A stretch of 31,043 bases of DNA from an uncultured Collinsella sp. (GTDB lineage: Bacteria; Actinomycetota; Coriobacteriia; Coriobacteriales; Coriobacteriaceae), in the NCBI GenBank assembly GCA_900549025.1, contig URMZ01000022.1, positions 1 through 31,043 of the forward strand. Reading direction: 5' to 3'. The notes under the pieces were generated by a model. The model was not told the DNA's origin. It saw only the letters and a program-made list of their open reading frames with translations, and made no database searches. A program made the position numbers and the translations under genes. Below, piece after piece: positions 15,053 through 23,444 of the stretch (position 1 is its first letter; each line of letters opens with the position of its first letter).

Positions 15053-17005
15053 ATGGCCACCGCCGACCCCAAGAAGAAAAAGAAGAAGCGCAAGAAGAAA
15101 GAGTCACTCGAGCATAAGCGCAACCGCATCCTGGTAGCGCTGGGCATTTTTGCCGTGGTGTACGCCCTCGATGAGTTCGGCACCCTCACCGCCGCATTCG
15201 GCACCCCGGGCGACATCTACGCCAGCTTTGTGCTATTCCTCGTGCCGTTTTTGATTGCCGGCTACGACGTACTGCAAAAGGCATTCAATAACATCCGCCG
15301 TGGCAAGGCCTTCGATGAGAGCTTCCTTATGGCAGTCGCGACCATCGGCGCATTTGCCATGGTGCTCTTCCCCGATACCGACCCGCACATGGCCGAAGGC
15401 GCCGCCGTCATGCTGTTCTACCAGGTCGGCGAGCTGTTCCAGGCATACGCCGTGGGCAAGAGCCGCAAGTCGATCAGCGCCATGATGGACATCGCGCCCG
15501 ACTACGCTAACGTCGAGCAACCCGACGGCACACTCGAGCAGGTCTTTCCCGATGACATCGCCGTCGGCACCGTGATCGTGGTCAAGCCCGGCGAGCGCGT
15601 GCCTATCGACGGCGTCATCGTCGAGGGCGAAACCCAGCTCGACACCGCCGCGCTCACGGGCGAGTCAGTCCCCCGCCCCGCCAAGTCCGGCGACGATATC
15701 ATCAGCGGCTGCATCAACATGACGGGGCTCATCCACGTGCGCACCACCAAGCCCTTTGGCGAGTCCACCGTCGCACGCGTCCTGGAGCTCGTGGAGAATG
15801 CCAGCGAAAAGAAGGCGCGCACCGAGAACTTCATCACGCGCTTTGCCCGCGTCTACACGCCCGCCGTCACCGGCGCTGCCGCGGTGCTCGCGCTCGGCGG
15901 CGGCCTGGTCACCGGTGCCTGGCCCGACTGGATTCTGCGCGGCCTGACTTTCCTGGTCGTCAGCTGCCCGTGCGCGCTCGTGATCAGCGTGCCGCTCAGT
16001 TTCTTTGGCGGCATCGGCGGCGCCTCCAAGCTGGGCGTTCTCATCAAGGGTTCTAACTACCTCGAGACGCTCGCCGATGTGGACACCGTCGTCTTTGACA
16101 AGACGGGCACCCTCACCAACGGCACGTTCTCGGTGGTCGCGGTACGCCCCGAGGCCGGCTATACCGAGCAGTCGTTGCTCGAAGTCACAGCCCTTGCTGA
16201 GTCGTTCTCCGATCACCCCATCGCGCAGTCCGTACGTGTCGCCTACCAGGGCGAGGTCGACCCCAAGCGCGTAAGCGACTCCACCAACGACGCGGGCCAT
16301 GGCGTGACGGCAACCATCGACGGCAAGCACGTCGTCATTGGCAACGCAAAGATGCTCGCCGCGGCCGGAGTCGAAGCGCCCGATTGCGAGGTCGTCGGAA
16401 CGATTCTGCATGTGCTCGTTGACGGCGTGTACGCCGGCCACATCGTGATTGCAGACACCGTCAAGGCCGATGCTGAGCAAACGATTCGCGACCTGCACGC
16501 CGCCGGTGTCAAGCGCACCGTCATGCTCACGGGCGACCGCGAGGAGGTTGCGGCGTCTGTGGTCAAGCAACTCAGTCTCGACGAGTTCCACGCGCAGCTG
16601 CTGCCGGGCGATAAGGTCGAGCGCGTCGAGGCGCTGCTTGCAACCGAGAGTGGCAAGGGCAAGCTCGCCTTTGTGGGCGACGGCATCAACGATGCGCCCG
16701 TGCTTACGCGCGCCGATGTGGGCATTGCCATGGGCGCTATGGGTTCTGACGCTGCGATCGAGGCCGCCGATGTCGTGCTCATGGACGACAAGCCGTCCAA
16801 CATTTCCCGCGCGATCCGCGTGGCACGCAAGACCATGACGATCGTCTGGCAGAACATCATCTTTGCGCTGGGCGTTAAGCTGCTGATCCTTGTGCTGGCA
16901 GCGCTGGGCATCGCCAACATGTGGCTTGCCGTGTTCGGCGACGTAGGCGTGGCGATCATCGCCATCCTGAACGCCATGCGCGCGATGGGTGTCAAGAACC
17001 TGTAG
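15053..17005 (+). CDS. P1B-2 type Zn/Cd/Pb-exporting ATPase without HMA domain
   Basis: 650 residues from the ATG at 15053 (GGGAGG upstream). A longer open frame from 14870 only overlaps the HMA gene. The N-terminus has no HMA domain and instead carries a Lys/Arg run (about 7-16). After two transmembrane segment pairs come the actuator motif TGES, the metal-binding SCPCALV (CPC at 305-307), the phosphorylation site DKTGT (D349), SDHPIA, MLTGDRE and GDGINDAP (542-549). The last membrane segments read KLLILVLAAL and FGDVGVAII, with the Lys and Asp positions typical of ZntA/CadA-type pumps. It exports divalent soft metals using ATP. The separate HMA protein and the SmtB-like repressor are encoded just upstream; the operator at 15011 probably controls it. 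Confidence 0.92.
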   Translation: MATADPKKKKKKRKKKESLEHKRNRILVALGIFAVVYALDEFGTLTAAFGTPGDIYASFVLFLVPFLIAGYDVLQKAFNNIRRGKAFDESFLMAVATIGAFAMVLFPDTDPHMAEGAAVMLFYQVGELFQAYAVGKSRKSISAMMDIAPDYANVEQPDGTLEQVFPDDIAVGTVIVVKPGERVPIDGVIVEGETQLDTAALTGESVPRPAKSGDDIISGCINMTGLIHVRTTKPFGESTVARVLELVENASEKKARTENFITRFARVYTPAVTGAAAVLALGGGLVTGAWPDWILRGLTFLVVSCPCALVISVPLSFFGGIGGASKLGVLIKGSNYLETLADVDTVVFDKTGTLTNGTFSVVAVRPEAGYTEQSLLEVTALAESFSDHPIAQSVRVAYQGEVDPKRVSDSTNDAGHGVTATIDGKHVVIGNAKMLAAAGVEAPDCEVVGTILHVLVDGVYAGHIVIADTVKADAEQTIRDLHAAGVKRTVMLTGDREEVAASVVKQLSLDEFHAQLLPGDKVERVEALLATESGKGKLAFVGDGINDAPVLTRADVGIAMGAMGSDAAIEAADVVLMDDKPSNISRAIRVARKTMTIVWQNIIFALGVKLLILVLAALGIANMWLAVFGDVGVAIIAILNAMRAMGVKNL

Positions 17006-17022
17006 CACTCGTGGCCCCTCCA

Positions 17023-17147
17023 GCCGGGGTCGGGCTTGGCTTTGAAAACGTCCTCGCGCGCGAGGCCCGTCTTTCCTGCTCCTGCGGAGCAACGGAAAGG
17101 CGGGCCTCGCGCTGCGGAGTGTTTTCAAAACCAAACCCGGTCCCGGC
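17023..17147. repeat. 125-bp imperfect inverted repeat (long hairpin)
   Basis: Two 54-base arms (17023-17076 and 17094-17147) align without gaps at roughly four of five positions when one is reverse-complemented, sharing GGCTTTGAAAAC-like and GCGAGGCCCG blocks. The head is a second hairpin, TGCTCC-TGC-GGAGCA. It lies between the convergent ATPase and DtxR genes and may act as a terminator, but it is far longer than needed. Confidence 0.7.
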
Positions 17148-17245
17148 CTGCATTGACACAGCTGAAGGTTCTTGGGCATCGCTTGCTGGCGGGGTTCCTT
17201 GTCTGAGTTGGACTTGGTTGGCGGGGCTACTGGTCCCGGTCGCTG

Positions 17246-17264
17246 GTTCGCGCTTTGCGCGAAC
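17246..17264. terminator. Small GC hairpin downstream of the DtxR gene
   Basis: Perfect 8-bp stem GTTCGCGC/GCGCGAAC with a TTT loop (AAA on the minus strand), 21 bases after the DtxR stop. There is no T-run, so a terminator role is uncertain. The rest of 17148-17284 shows nothing I can name. Confidence 0.35.
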
Positions 17265-17284
17265 TCCGCGCCACTGTAAGTCAG

Positions 17285-17674
17285 TTAGGCTTCCGTTGTT
17301 GGGCCCGCCGCATCTTCCCGTCCCAGCATCGCCCTCAGCTTCTCGAAGCTTTCCTCGCTTAGGCAGTGCTCCATGTGGCAGCCCTCTTGCGACGCGACCT
17401 CAGCCGAAACACCCGCATCCTCTAGCAGCCCCACGAAAAAGCAGTGACGCTCCCACATTTGGCAAGCGACCTCCAGACCACGCTCTGTCAGATGAACGTC
17501 GCGCTTGCCCATTTCGACATAGCCGTCGCTCTCCAAGGTCGCCATGGCCTTGGAAACGCTCGCCTTGGTTACGCCGAGGTACTCCGCAACGTCGATCGAA
17601 CGCACGATGCCCTGACGTTCCGACAGAACGTAGATCGATTCGAGATAGTCTTCTCCGGATTCACGTAGGGCCAT
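17285..17674 (-). CDS. DtxR/MntR-family metal-dependent regulator
   Basis: 129 residues from the ATG at 17674, preceded by GAAAGG; a longer frame from 17722 adds 16 residues that do not fit the family. An N-terminal winged helix (about 8-60) with DVAEYLGVTKASVSKAMATL as DNA-reading part is followed by the dimer/metal domain; there is no SH3-like third domain. Numbered as in MntR, likely ligands are D9, E12, H77, C99, E102 and H103. Position 99 is Glu in MntR and the matching place is Cys in DtxR/IdeR (EACRWEH), so this protein is intermediate and the metal (Mn or Fe) is uncertain. It appears monocistronic. Tandem repeats upstream may be its own operators; the exporter operator at 11255 is another speculative target. 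Confidence 0.82.
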   Translation of the reverse strand: MALRESGEDYLESIYVLSERQGIVRSIDVAEYLGVTKASVSKAMATLESDGYVEMGKRDVHLTERGLEVACQMWERHCFFVGLLEDAGVSAEVASQEGCHMEHCLSEESFEKLRAMLGREDAAGPTTEA

Positions 17675-17725
17675 GGGCCGCCTTTCGCGATGATTGCTAG
17701 TTAGCCTTTGGATACTTTCCACCGC

Positions 17726-17778
17726 TTACTTTACTGCAAAAGTTGCCCATGTCTTACTACTTTGTCTAAAAGTTAGCC
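17726..17778 (-). promoter_or_regulatory. Tandem repeats upstream of the DtxR-family gene
   Basis: Two related 21-base sequences, TACTTTACTGCAAAAGTTGCC and TACTTTGTCTAAAAGTTAGCC in outline, lie about 30 bases apart. Each holds an ACTTT...AAAGT dyad and ends in GTT(A)GCC; a third GTTAGCC occurs near 17700. Autoregulatory sites are a fair guess. Confidence 0.35.
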
Positions 17779-17812
17779 GTGTTTCACAAAACGTGCGGGA
17801 CGAAAACAAAAT

Positions 17813-17867
17813 GGGGACGCCCCGCAAGGAGTGTCCCCAGCTGCCGGCAGGAAAGGAACGTCCCCAA
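17813..17867. repeat. GGGGAC/GTCCCC repeat fragments
   Basis: GGGGAC (17813-17818) pairs with GTCCCC (17833-17838), and AAAGGAACGTCCCCAA (17852-17867) recurs exactly at 24577-24592. These look like pieces of the same REP-like family as the hairpins at 7889 and 20579. Confidence 0.5.
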
Positions 17868-17881
17868 GTGCCGAGCCGCAG

Positions 17882-18652
17882 CTATAACAGGCCAAAGTGC
17901 TTCGCGGCGTTGTAGATTCCGTCGTCGTCCACGGCGGTCGTCACATAGGTCGCCGCAGCTTTCACCGTGTCCTGTGCGTTACCCATGGCCACGCTCGTGC
18001 CCACGGCGGAAAACATCGATAGGTCGTTCTCGCCGTCGCCAAAGGCGATCGCCTCGCTCGCGTCGATATCCAGGCGCTCCAGCGTCGCCGCCACACCCAG
18101 GTCCTTGCCGCCGTTAGCGGGAATAATGTCGCAGAACAGGTCGCACCAGCGCGTGGTGAGCGAATGCGACACGGCATCGGTCACGACATGCTCGTCGGCC
18201 GGGTCCACAAAGGCGCAGAACTGGTAGACCGGTGCGTCAAAGGCGTGCTCAAACGGCTCCTCGTGGTAGACGATTCCCGCGTTGCTGCCAGCCGTCACCA
18301 CGCGCTCGGACAGGCGGTTCACAAACGAGTTCTCGCTCTGCATGCACAGCGAGTCATAGCACCCCTGCGCCACCTGGTCCACGATCACCGCAACGTCGTC
18401 CGGATCAATCGGACAGCTGCGGTAAGCTCCCTCGGCATCAAAGCAGTGCTGGCCCGAGAGCGTAATGTACGCATCCCAGCCCAGGTCGAACAGCCAATCG
18501 GGCATCTGGTAGGTCGGACGGCCCGTGGCGATCACGCACGCGATCCCCTGCTCGTGAAAGCTGTCGAGCACCTGCTGCGCCGACGCCGGAATCCGGTGGG
18601 TCTTAAAGCTCAGTAGCGTGCCGTCGATATCGAAAAACGCGGCTTTGATCAT
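17882..18652 (-). CDS. Cof-type HAD hydrolase (class IIB)
   Basis: 256 residues. Haloacid dehalogenase phosphatase fold: DIDGTLL supplies the nucleophile D8 and acid-base D10, ATGR near 42-45 is motif II, GGKDLGV gives the motif III lysine (K183), and FGDGENDLSMF (205-210 GDGEND) is motif IV. The large C2B cap lies between motifs II and III, as in Cof/YbiV-type sugar-phosphate or flavin-precursor phosphatases. The substrate is unknown. The start lies 6 bases after the stop of the upstream ABC-F gene, so both are one transcription unit. Confidence 0.9.
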   Translation of the reverse strand: MIKAAFFDIDGTLLSFKTHRIPASAQQVLDSFHEQGIACVIATGRPTYQMPDWLFDLGWDAYITLSGQHCFDAEGAYRSCPIDPDDVAVIVDQVAQGCYDSLCMQSENSFVNRLSERVVTAGSNAGIVYHEEPFEHAFDAPVYQFCAFVDPADEHVVTDAVSHSLTTRWCDLFCDIIPANGGKDLGVAATLERLDIDASEAIAFGDGENDLSMFSAVGTSVAMGNAQDTVKAAATYVTTAVDDDGIYNAAKHFGLL

Positions 18653-18658
18653 CCTCGC

Positions 18659-20518
18659 CTACTCCTCGCCCTCGAGCTTTTCGCTCGCCTCGAGCCACGC
18701 CATCTCCAACTCGTCCATGGCGGCGTGAGCCTCGTCGATCTTTGTCTGCTGCTCGCCCAGCGCCGTGTAGTTGGTGGGGTCGACCTGGGCCATCGCGGCC
18801 TCGGCCTCCTCAACGCGGGCGCGCTGCGTCTCCATCTTGCGCTCGAGCGAGCTCACCTCGCGGCGGAGCTTCTGACGCTCGGCGTTGGACAGGCCGTTGG
18901 GCTGACCGCTCGACTTGGGCTTTTCGGCCGCAGCTGCCGCGGCACCGGTGTCGAACGCGCCGGTCTTGGCACTCGGTGCGCCCACGGGCTCGCCCTCGGC
19001 GGTAGCGTTGCACAGGCGCAGGTACTGGTCCACGCCACCGGGCATATGCGTCAGGTGGCCGTCGAGCAGCGCCCACTGCTGGTCGGTCACGCGCTCCATC
19101 AAAAAGCGGTCGTGCGTCACCAGAATCAGCGTGCCGGGCCAGCCGTCGAGCAGGTCCTCGACAATCGCGAGCATGTCGGTATCCAGGTCGTTGCCAGGCT
19201 CGTCCAGGATGAGCACGTTGGGCTCGTCCAGAATCGTCAGCAGCAGCGACAGGCGACGGCGCTGGCCGCCCGAAAGATCGCCGATGCGGCTCCAGAGCTG
19301 CTGCGTCGTAAAGCCCAGGCGCTCGCAGAGCTTCTCGGGCGAAGTCTCCTTGCCGTCGATGACGTAGTACTTCTTATAGTTGCTGAGCACCTCGCGAATC
19401 GTGTCGCCCATGAAGGGCTCGAGCTCCTCGAGCTGCTGCGACAGCACGCCAAAGCGCACTGTCTGGCCAATCTTCACGCGGCCGCGCGTGGGCTCAATCT
19501 TGCCCTGGATCACATCGAGCAGCGTCGACTTGCCGGCGCCGTTCTCGCCCAAAAGACCGTAGCGGTCGCCCGCACCGATGAGCCAGGTCACATCGTTGAG
19601 CACCTGCTTGGGCGCGCCATCGGTATCCGCATAGCCGGCGTCCACGTCGACCACGTCGATAACCTGCTTGCCCAGGCGACTCACCGCCAGGCGCTTGAGC
19701 TCCAGCTCGTCACGTACGGGCGGTACGTCGGCGATGAGCTCGCGAGCGGCGTCCACGCGAAACTTGGGCTTGGTGGAGCGCGCCTGGGCACCGCGGCTCA
19801 GCCACGCGAGCTCCTTGCGCGCCATGTTGCGACGGCGCTCCTCGGTAACCGCAGCCATGCGGTCGCGCTCTACGCGCTGAAGGATATATGCGGAGTAGCC
19901 GCCCTCGAAGGGATCGACCTGGCCGTCGTGGACCTCCCACATGCTGGTGCAGACCTCGTCCAAGAACCAGCGGTCGTGCGTAACCACGAGCATGGCGCCC
20001 TGACCGCGCTGCCAGCGGGCCTTTAGGTGACGCGCGAGCCAGTTGATGGTGCGCATGTCCAGGTGGTTGGTGGGCTCGTCGAGCATGAGCACGTCGTAGT
20101 CGCCGATCAGCAGGCGCGCGAGGTCCACGCGACGGCGCTGACCGCCCGAAAGCTCGCCCACCGTGCCCTCCCAGGGCACATCGCTAATAAGGCCGGCCAG
20201 AATCTGGCGCGTACGCGGGCTCGAGGCCCACTCGTACTCGGGCGTGTCTCCGACGACGGCATGATGCACGGTGTCGGTATCGACCAGGTTGTCCTTTTGG
20301 CCGAGCAATCCGATCGTGGTGTCGCGGCGGTGCGTCACGCGGCCGTCGTCGGGCTCCAACGTGCCGGCGAGTACGCTCAGCAGCGTCGACTTGCCGTCGC
20401 CGTTTTTGCCGACGATACCAATACGGTCGCCCTCGCCCACGCCGAGCGTCACGCTATCGAAAATATGCTTGGTGGGAAACTCTAGGCTGACGGAATCGCA
20501 TCCCAAAAGAATCGCCAT
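18659..20518 (-). CDS. ABC-F family ATPase (Uup/EttA-like)
   Basis: 619 residues from the ATG at 20518, which has AAGGAG 9 bases upstream; a longer frame to 20674 runs back through a terminator and a repeat and is not coding. Two ABC modules: Walker A GKNGDGKS (37-44) and GENGAGKS (324-331), LSGGQ at 123-127 and 415-419, Walker B LDEPTNHLD (146-154) and LDEPGNDLD (438-446). No transmembrane segment, so it is a soluble ABC-F protein that binds the ribosome (translation factor, possible antibiotic protection) rather than a transporter. A coiled-coil tail (about 555-619, Uup-like) follows an Ala/Gly-rich linker. The inter-domain arm includes WLSRGAQARSTKPK. The HAD phosphatase gene is directly downstream. 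Confidence 0.9.
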   Translation of the reverse strand: MAILLGCDSVSLEFPTKHIFDSVTLGVGEGDRIGIVGKNGDGKSTLLSVLAGTLEPDDGRVTHRRDTTIGLLGQKDNLVDTDTVHHAVVGDTPEYEWASSPRTRQILAGLISDVPWEGTVGELSGGQRRRVDLARLLIGDYDVLMLDEPTNHLDMRTINWLARHLKARWQRGQGAMLVVTHDRWFLDEVCTSMWEVHDGQVDPFEGGYSAYILQRVERDRMAAVTEERRRNMARKELAWLSRGAQARSTKPKFRVDAARELIADVPPVRDELELKRLAVSRLGKQVIDVVDVDAGYADTDGAPKQVLNDVTWLIGAGDRYGLLGENGAGKSTLLDVIQGKIEPTRGRVKIGQTVRFGVLSQQLEELEPFMGDTIREVLSNYKKYYVIDGKETSPEKLCERLGFTTQQLWSRIGDLSGGQRRRLSLLLTILDEPNVLILDEPGNDLDTDMLAIVEDLLDGWPGTLILVTHDRFLMERVTDQQWALLDGHLTHMPGGVDQYLRLCNATAEGEPVGAPSAKTGAFDTGAAAAAAEKPKSSGQPNGLSNAERQKLRREVSSLERKMETQRARVEEAEAAMAQVDPTNYTALGEQQTKIDEAHAAMDELEMAWLEASEKLEGEE

Positions 20519-20578
20519 ATGCCCTGCTCCTTCGTAGAAATTCAACGTTGTCCATGATAGCAGCGAGCCCCACCCCAA

Positions 20579-20613
20579 ACCACCACGAAGGTGCCCGTCC
20601 CCTTTGTGGTGGT
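20579..20613. repeat. REP-like hairpin, GGGGAC-core family (copy 2)
   Basis: Arms ACCACCACGAA (20579-20589) and TTTGTGGTGGT (20603-20613). Read on the minus strand it differs from the copy at 7889-7923 at only three positions, including the core GGGGACGGGCACC. It lies between the ABC-F start and the pst terminator. Confidence 0.75.
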
Positions 20614-20630
20614 CGTTTCGGTCGCAGAGC

Positions 20631-20668
20631 AAAAAGGCGGGCCATCTCACGCAAGAGATGACCCGCCT
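20631..20668 (-). terminator. Terminator of the pst operon
   Basis: Stem AGGCGGG-C-CATCTC (20635-20648) with GAGATG-A-CCCGCCT (20655-20668), one mismatch. The A-run at 20631-20635 gives the U-run on the minus strand, about 55 bases after pstB. It implies that the operon ends without phoU. Confidence 0.75.
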
Positions 20669-20723
20669 CTCCAATCAGTCCCGCTGCAACCGTGGCCGCC
20701 GCGGGCCTCAAGCATGTCCCGGA

Positions 20724-21596
20724 CTAGGAGAACATGCCGGTGAGGTAATCATTCAGCCGCTTATCCTTGGGCCGCTGGAAAATCTTGTCGGTCTCGTCGT
20801 ACTCGACCATATCGCCCATGTAGAAGAACGCCGTGCGGTTGGACACACGCGACGCCTGCTCCATGTTGTGCGTCACGATGACGATGGCGCGGTCGGCAAC
20901 GATCGACGACATGAGGTCCTCGATCGCCAGCGTCGAGATGGGGTCGAGCGCCGAGCAGGGCTCGTCAAACAGGATCACGTCGGGATTGAGCGCCAGCGTG
21001 CGCGCAATGCACAGACGCTGCTGCTGACCGCCCGAAAGCGCGTAGGCGCTCTTGTCGAGCTTGTCCTTGACCTCGTCCCACAGCGCCGCACCACGCAGGC
21101 TCTCCTCGACCATGCGGTCGAGCTCGTCGCGGTCGGTGATGCCGTGACGCCTGGGCGCAAACGTAATGTTGTCGCGAATGGACTTGCGGAAGGGGTTGGG
21201 CTGCTGGAACACCATGCCAATGGAACGGCGCAGCTCGTAGGTGTTTTCGGTCTTGGTGTTCACGTTGCGCCCGCGGTAGTTGATCTCGCCCTCCACGCGG
21301 CAGCCGCGAATCTCGCGATTCATCAGGTTGAGGCTACGCAAGAAGGTCGACTTACCGCAGCCCGAGGGCCCGATGAGCGCCGTGATCTCGCCCTTGTGAA
21401 AGTCGAGCGACGTATTGTGCAGCGCATGGTGGTCGCCATAGTACACGTTGACGTCCTTGGTGGAGAGCACGACTTCGTCGCTCACGGCCTTGCCGCTCAC
21501 GCGAACGCGCTTCTCGCTCTCCCCCACACTCGACAGAAAGTCCTGGGTCTCGGACGTGGCCGCCTCGGTTGCGGGCGTTGCATTCATCTCGCTCAT
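20724..21596 (-). CDS. pstB: Phosphate ABC transporter ATP-binding protein
   Basis: 290 residues. ATPase subunit of the high-affinity phosphate importer: Walker A GPSGCGKS (76-83), the family-specific MVFQQPNPF Q-loop (128-136), LSGGQ (187-191) and Walker B VILFDEPCSALDP. The first 40 residues are a polar Ser/Thr/Glu-rich extension not seen in usual PstB of about 250 residues. The start codon overlaps the pstA stop by 4 bases (ATGA), which couples translation. It ends the operon pstS-pstC-pstA-pstB; no phoU follows. Confidence 0.95.
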   Translation of the reverse strand: MSEMNATPATEAATSETQDFLSSVGESEKRVRVSGKAVSDEVVLSTKDVNVYYGDHHALHNTSLDFHKGEITALIGPSGCGKSTFLRSLNLMNREIRGCRVEGEINYRGRNVNTKTENTYELRRSIGMVFQQPNPFRKSIRDNITFAPRRHGITDRDELDRMVEESLRGAALWDEVKDKLDKSAYALSGGQQQRLCIARTLALNPDVILFDEPCSALDPISTLAIEDLMSSIVADRAIVIVTHNMEQASRVSNRTAFFYMGDMVEYDETDKIFQRPKDKRLNDYLTGMFS

Positions 21597-22519
21597 TCGG
21601 CCGTCATCTTCCTTGCCAGTTGCTTGCCCACGATGCGGGCGATTACGTTAAACAGCAGCACGCAGATCATCAGCAGTGCGGCGGTGCCCCAGACGATCTG
21701 CTGGGCCTCGGGGCTGCCCTCGCCATAGATCTTGTAGATGTGCACGGCGAGCGACTCGCCGGGACGGGACACGTTCCAGGCGCACGTGGGGCTCAACAGG
21801 TTAAAGCTCAAGAAGTTCAGGCGCACCGGCGAGCTCATGCCCGAGGTAAAGAGCAGCGCCGCGGCCTCGCCAAACACGCGGCCGGCCGAAAGCACGATGC
21901 CGGTCACGATGGCAGGCATGGCCTCGGGGACCAGGATGTGCAGCGTAGCCTCCCAGCGAGTAAGGCCCATGGCCAGGCACGCATCGCGCTGGGCCTGCGG
22001 CACGTCCTCGAGCGCCTGTTGGATCACGCGCACCAGGATGGGAATGTTGAACATGGTGAGCGCGACGGCGCCGGAGATGATGGAGTATTTCCAGCCCAGC
22101 TGCACCGAGAACACCAGGAAACCGAACATGCCGACAACGATGGAGGGCAGCGAGGACAGCGTCTCAATGGCGGTGGAGGCGATGTCGCGGATGGGCCCAT
22201 TCGGCGCGTACTCAACCAGAAAGACCGCGCCGCCCAGACTGATGGGCACCGAGATGGCTAGGGTGATCAGCAGCAGATAGAACGAGTCGAACAGCTGATA
22301 GAGCACGCCGCCCTGGGTCCCGTTGACGCGCGACGGCTGCGTGAGAAAGCCCGGCTGGAACAGCGTCGAGACGCCCTCGAACAGGATATAGGCCACCATG
22401 GAGATGACGATGAGCATGACGATAGCGGCGATCGCCGTCAGCACGCCCGTGGCGATGCGGTCCTGTTTTTGAACGCGTCCGAGTCTCGCCTCGTCGATAT
22501 GGATGCGCGTGCTAGCCAC
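21593..22519 (-). CDS. pstA: Phosphate ABC transporter permease PstA
   Basis: 308 residues with a GTG start that overlaps the end of pstC by 8 bases; the ribosome site lies inside pstC. It is an integral membrane permease with about six helices. The motif EALEDVP..QRDACLAMGLTRWEAT is the cytoplasmic EAA loop that contacts PstB (about 175-200). VEYAPNGPIRDIASTAIETLSSLPSIV is the conserved permease block of PstA. It forms the channel with PstC, and its stop overlaps the pstB start. Confidence 0.94.
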   Translation of the reverse strand: MASTRIHIDEARLGRVQKQDRIATGVLTAIAAIVMLIVISMVAYILFEGVSTLFQPGFLTQPSRVNGTQGGVLYQLFDSFYLLLITLAISVPISLGGAVFLVEYAPNGPIRDIASTAIETLSSLPSIVVGMFGFLVFSVQLGWKYSIISGAVALTMFNIPILVRVIQQALEDVPQAQRDACLAMGLTRWEATLHILVPEAMPAIVTGIVLSAGRVFGEAAALLFTSGMSSPVRLNFLSFNLLSPTCAWNVSRPGESLAVHIYKIYGEGSPEAQQIVWGTAALLMICVLLFNVIARIVGKQLARKMTAE

Positions 22520-23420
22520 GAGCCTTCGCCCCCTTGCGGCCGATAAGGTGGATGATCAGGATGAAGATGAGGCTCATGCCCATCAGCAGCAGACCGAGCG
22601 CCCACAGAACATCGTCCTGGGCCGAGCCCTCGGCATAGACCGCCATGGACGTGGTGAGCGTGGTGGTGATGGTGGACGCCGGCGACAGCAGCGACGTCGG
22701 CATGGCCTCGATGCCGCCGATAACCATGCGCACGGCGAGCGTCTCGCCAAAGGCGCGGGTCATGCCCAGGATGACCGCGGTCATGAGCGATGGCATGGCG
22801 GACTTGAGCACCACGTGCCAGATGGTCTGCCAGCGGGTGTAGCCCAGCGCGAGCGAGCCCTGACGGTAGCTGTCGGGCACGGCGCGCAGGCCATCGACCG
22901 AAAGCGTGGTCATGGTCGGCAGGATCATGACGGCCAGCACGATGGCGCCGGGCAAGATGCCCAGACCCGTGCTCACGTGGAAAACGCTCTTCATAAGGCC
23001 GACGACCACGTGAAAACCGATCAGGCCAAAGACAACCGAGGGAATGCCGGTCAAAAGCTCAATAAGCGGCTGAAAGACCTTGGAACCAAACTTAGGGCTA
23101 ATCTCGACCGCAAAGATGGCAGAGCCGATGGCGATGGGCAGCGCGATGAGCGTGGAGAGCACCATGACCGCAAACGAGGTGACGATCAGGGGCAGGGCGC
23201 CGGTGTAGGGCAGGCCGTTTTCGGCCGTGTTGGCCAGGTCCCACTTGGTGCCGGTGAAGAACTCGACGACCGAAACGCCATCCTTGAGAAAAGCCGAGAG
23301 GCCCTTTTGGGCGACCATAAAGATGAGCGCGGCAACGACAAGCGTCACGAGCGCTACGCACGCGCCCGTGACGCCCAGGCCCACGTTCTCAAGGTCGCGC
23401 TTTGGCAGCTGTTTTGCCAT
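22512..23420 (-). CDS. pstC: Phosphate ABC transporter permease PstC
   Basis: 302 residues; AAAGG lies about 7 bases before the ATG. Around six membrane helices: the first spans about 15-35 (VALVTLVVAALIFMVAQKG). The PstC hallmark ISPKFGSKVFQPLIELLTGIPSV is present, along with the EAA-type cytoplasmic loop RAVPDSYRQGSLALGYTRWQ. The partner permease is PstA. It lies 24 bases after pstS in the same operon. Confidence 0.94.
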   Translation of the reverse strand: MAKQLPKRDLENVGLGVTGACVALVTLVVAALIFMVAQKGLSAFLKDGVSVVEFFTGTKWDLANTAENGLPYTGALPLIVTSFAVMVLSTLIALPIAIGSAIFAVEISPKFGSKVFQPLIELLTGIPSVVFGLIGFHVVVGLMKSVFHVSTGLGILPGAIVLAVMILPTMTTLSVDGLRAVPDSYRQGSLALGYTRWQTIWHVVLKSAMPSLMTAVILGMTRAFGETLAVRMVIGGIEAMPTSLLSPASTITTTLTTSMAVYAEGSAQDDVLWALGLLLMGMSLIFILIIHLIGRKGAKARG

Positions 23421-23444
23421 TGCAAACCTTTCCGGGGCGATTAC

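Noticed and set aside
15665..17179. 504-residue minus-strand open frame opposite the ATPase gene
   Set aside because: Antisense shadow of the P1B ATPase, with no domain or ribosome site.
18725..20026. 433-residue plus-strand open frame opposite the ABC-F gene
   Set aside because: Antisense shadow; Leu/Val/His/Ala repeats typical of reverse reading of GC-rich genes.
20519..20674. N-terminal extension of the ABC-F frame
   Set aside because: Runs back through a REP-like hairpin and the pst terminator; the ATG at 20518 with AAGGAG is preferred.
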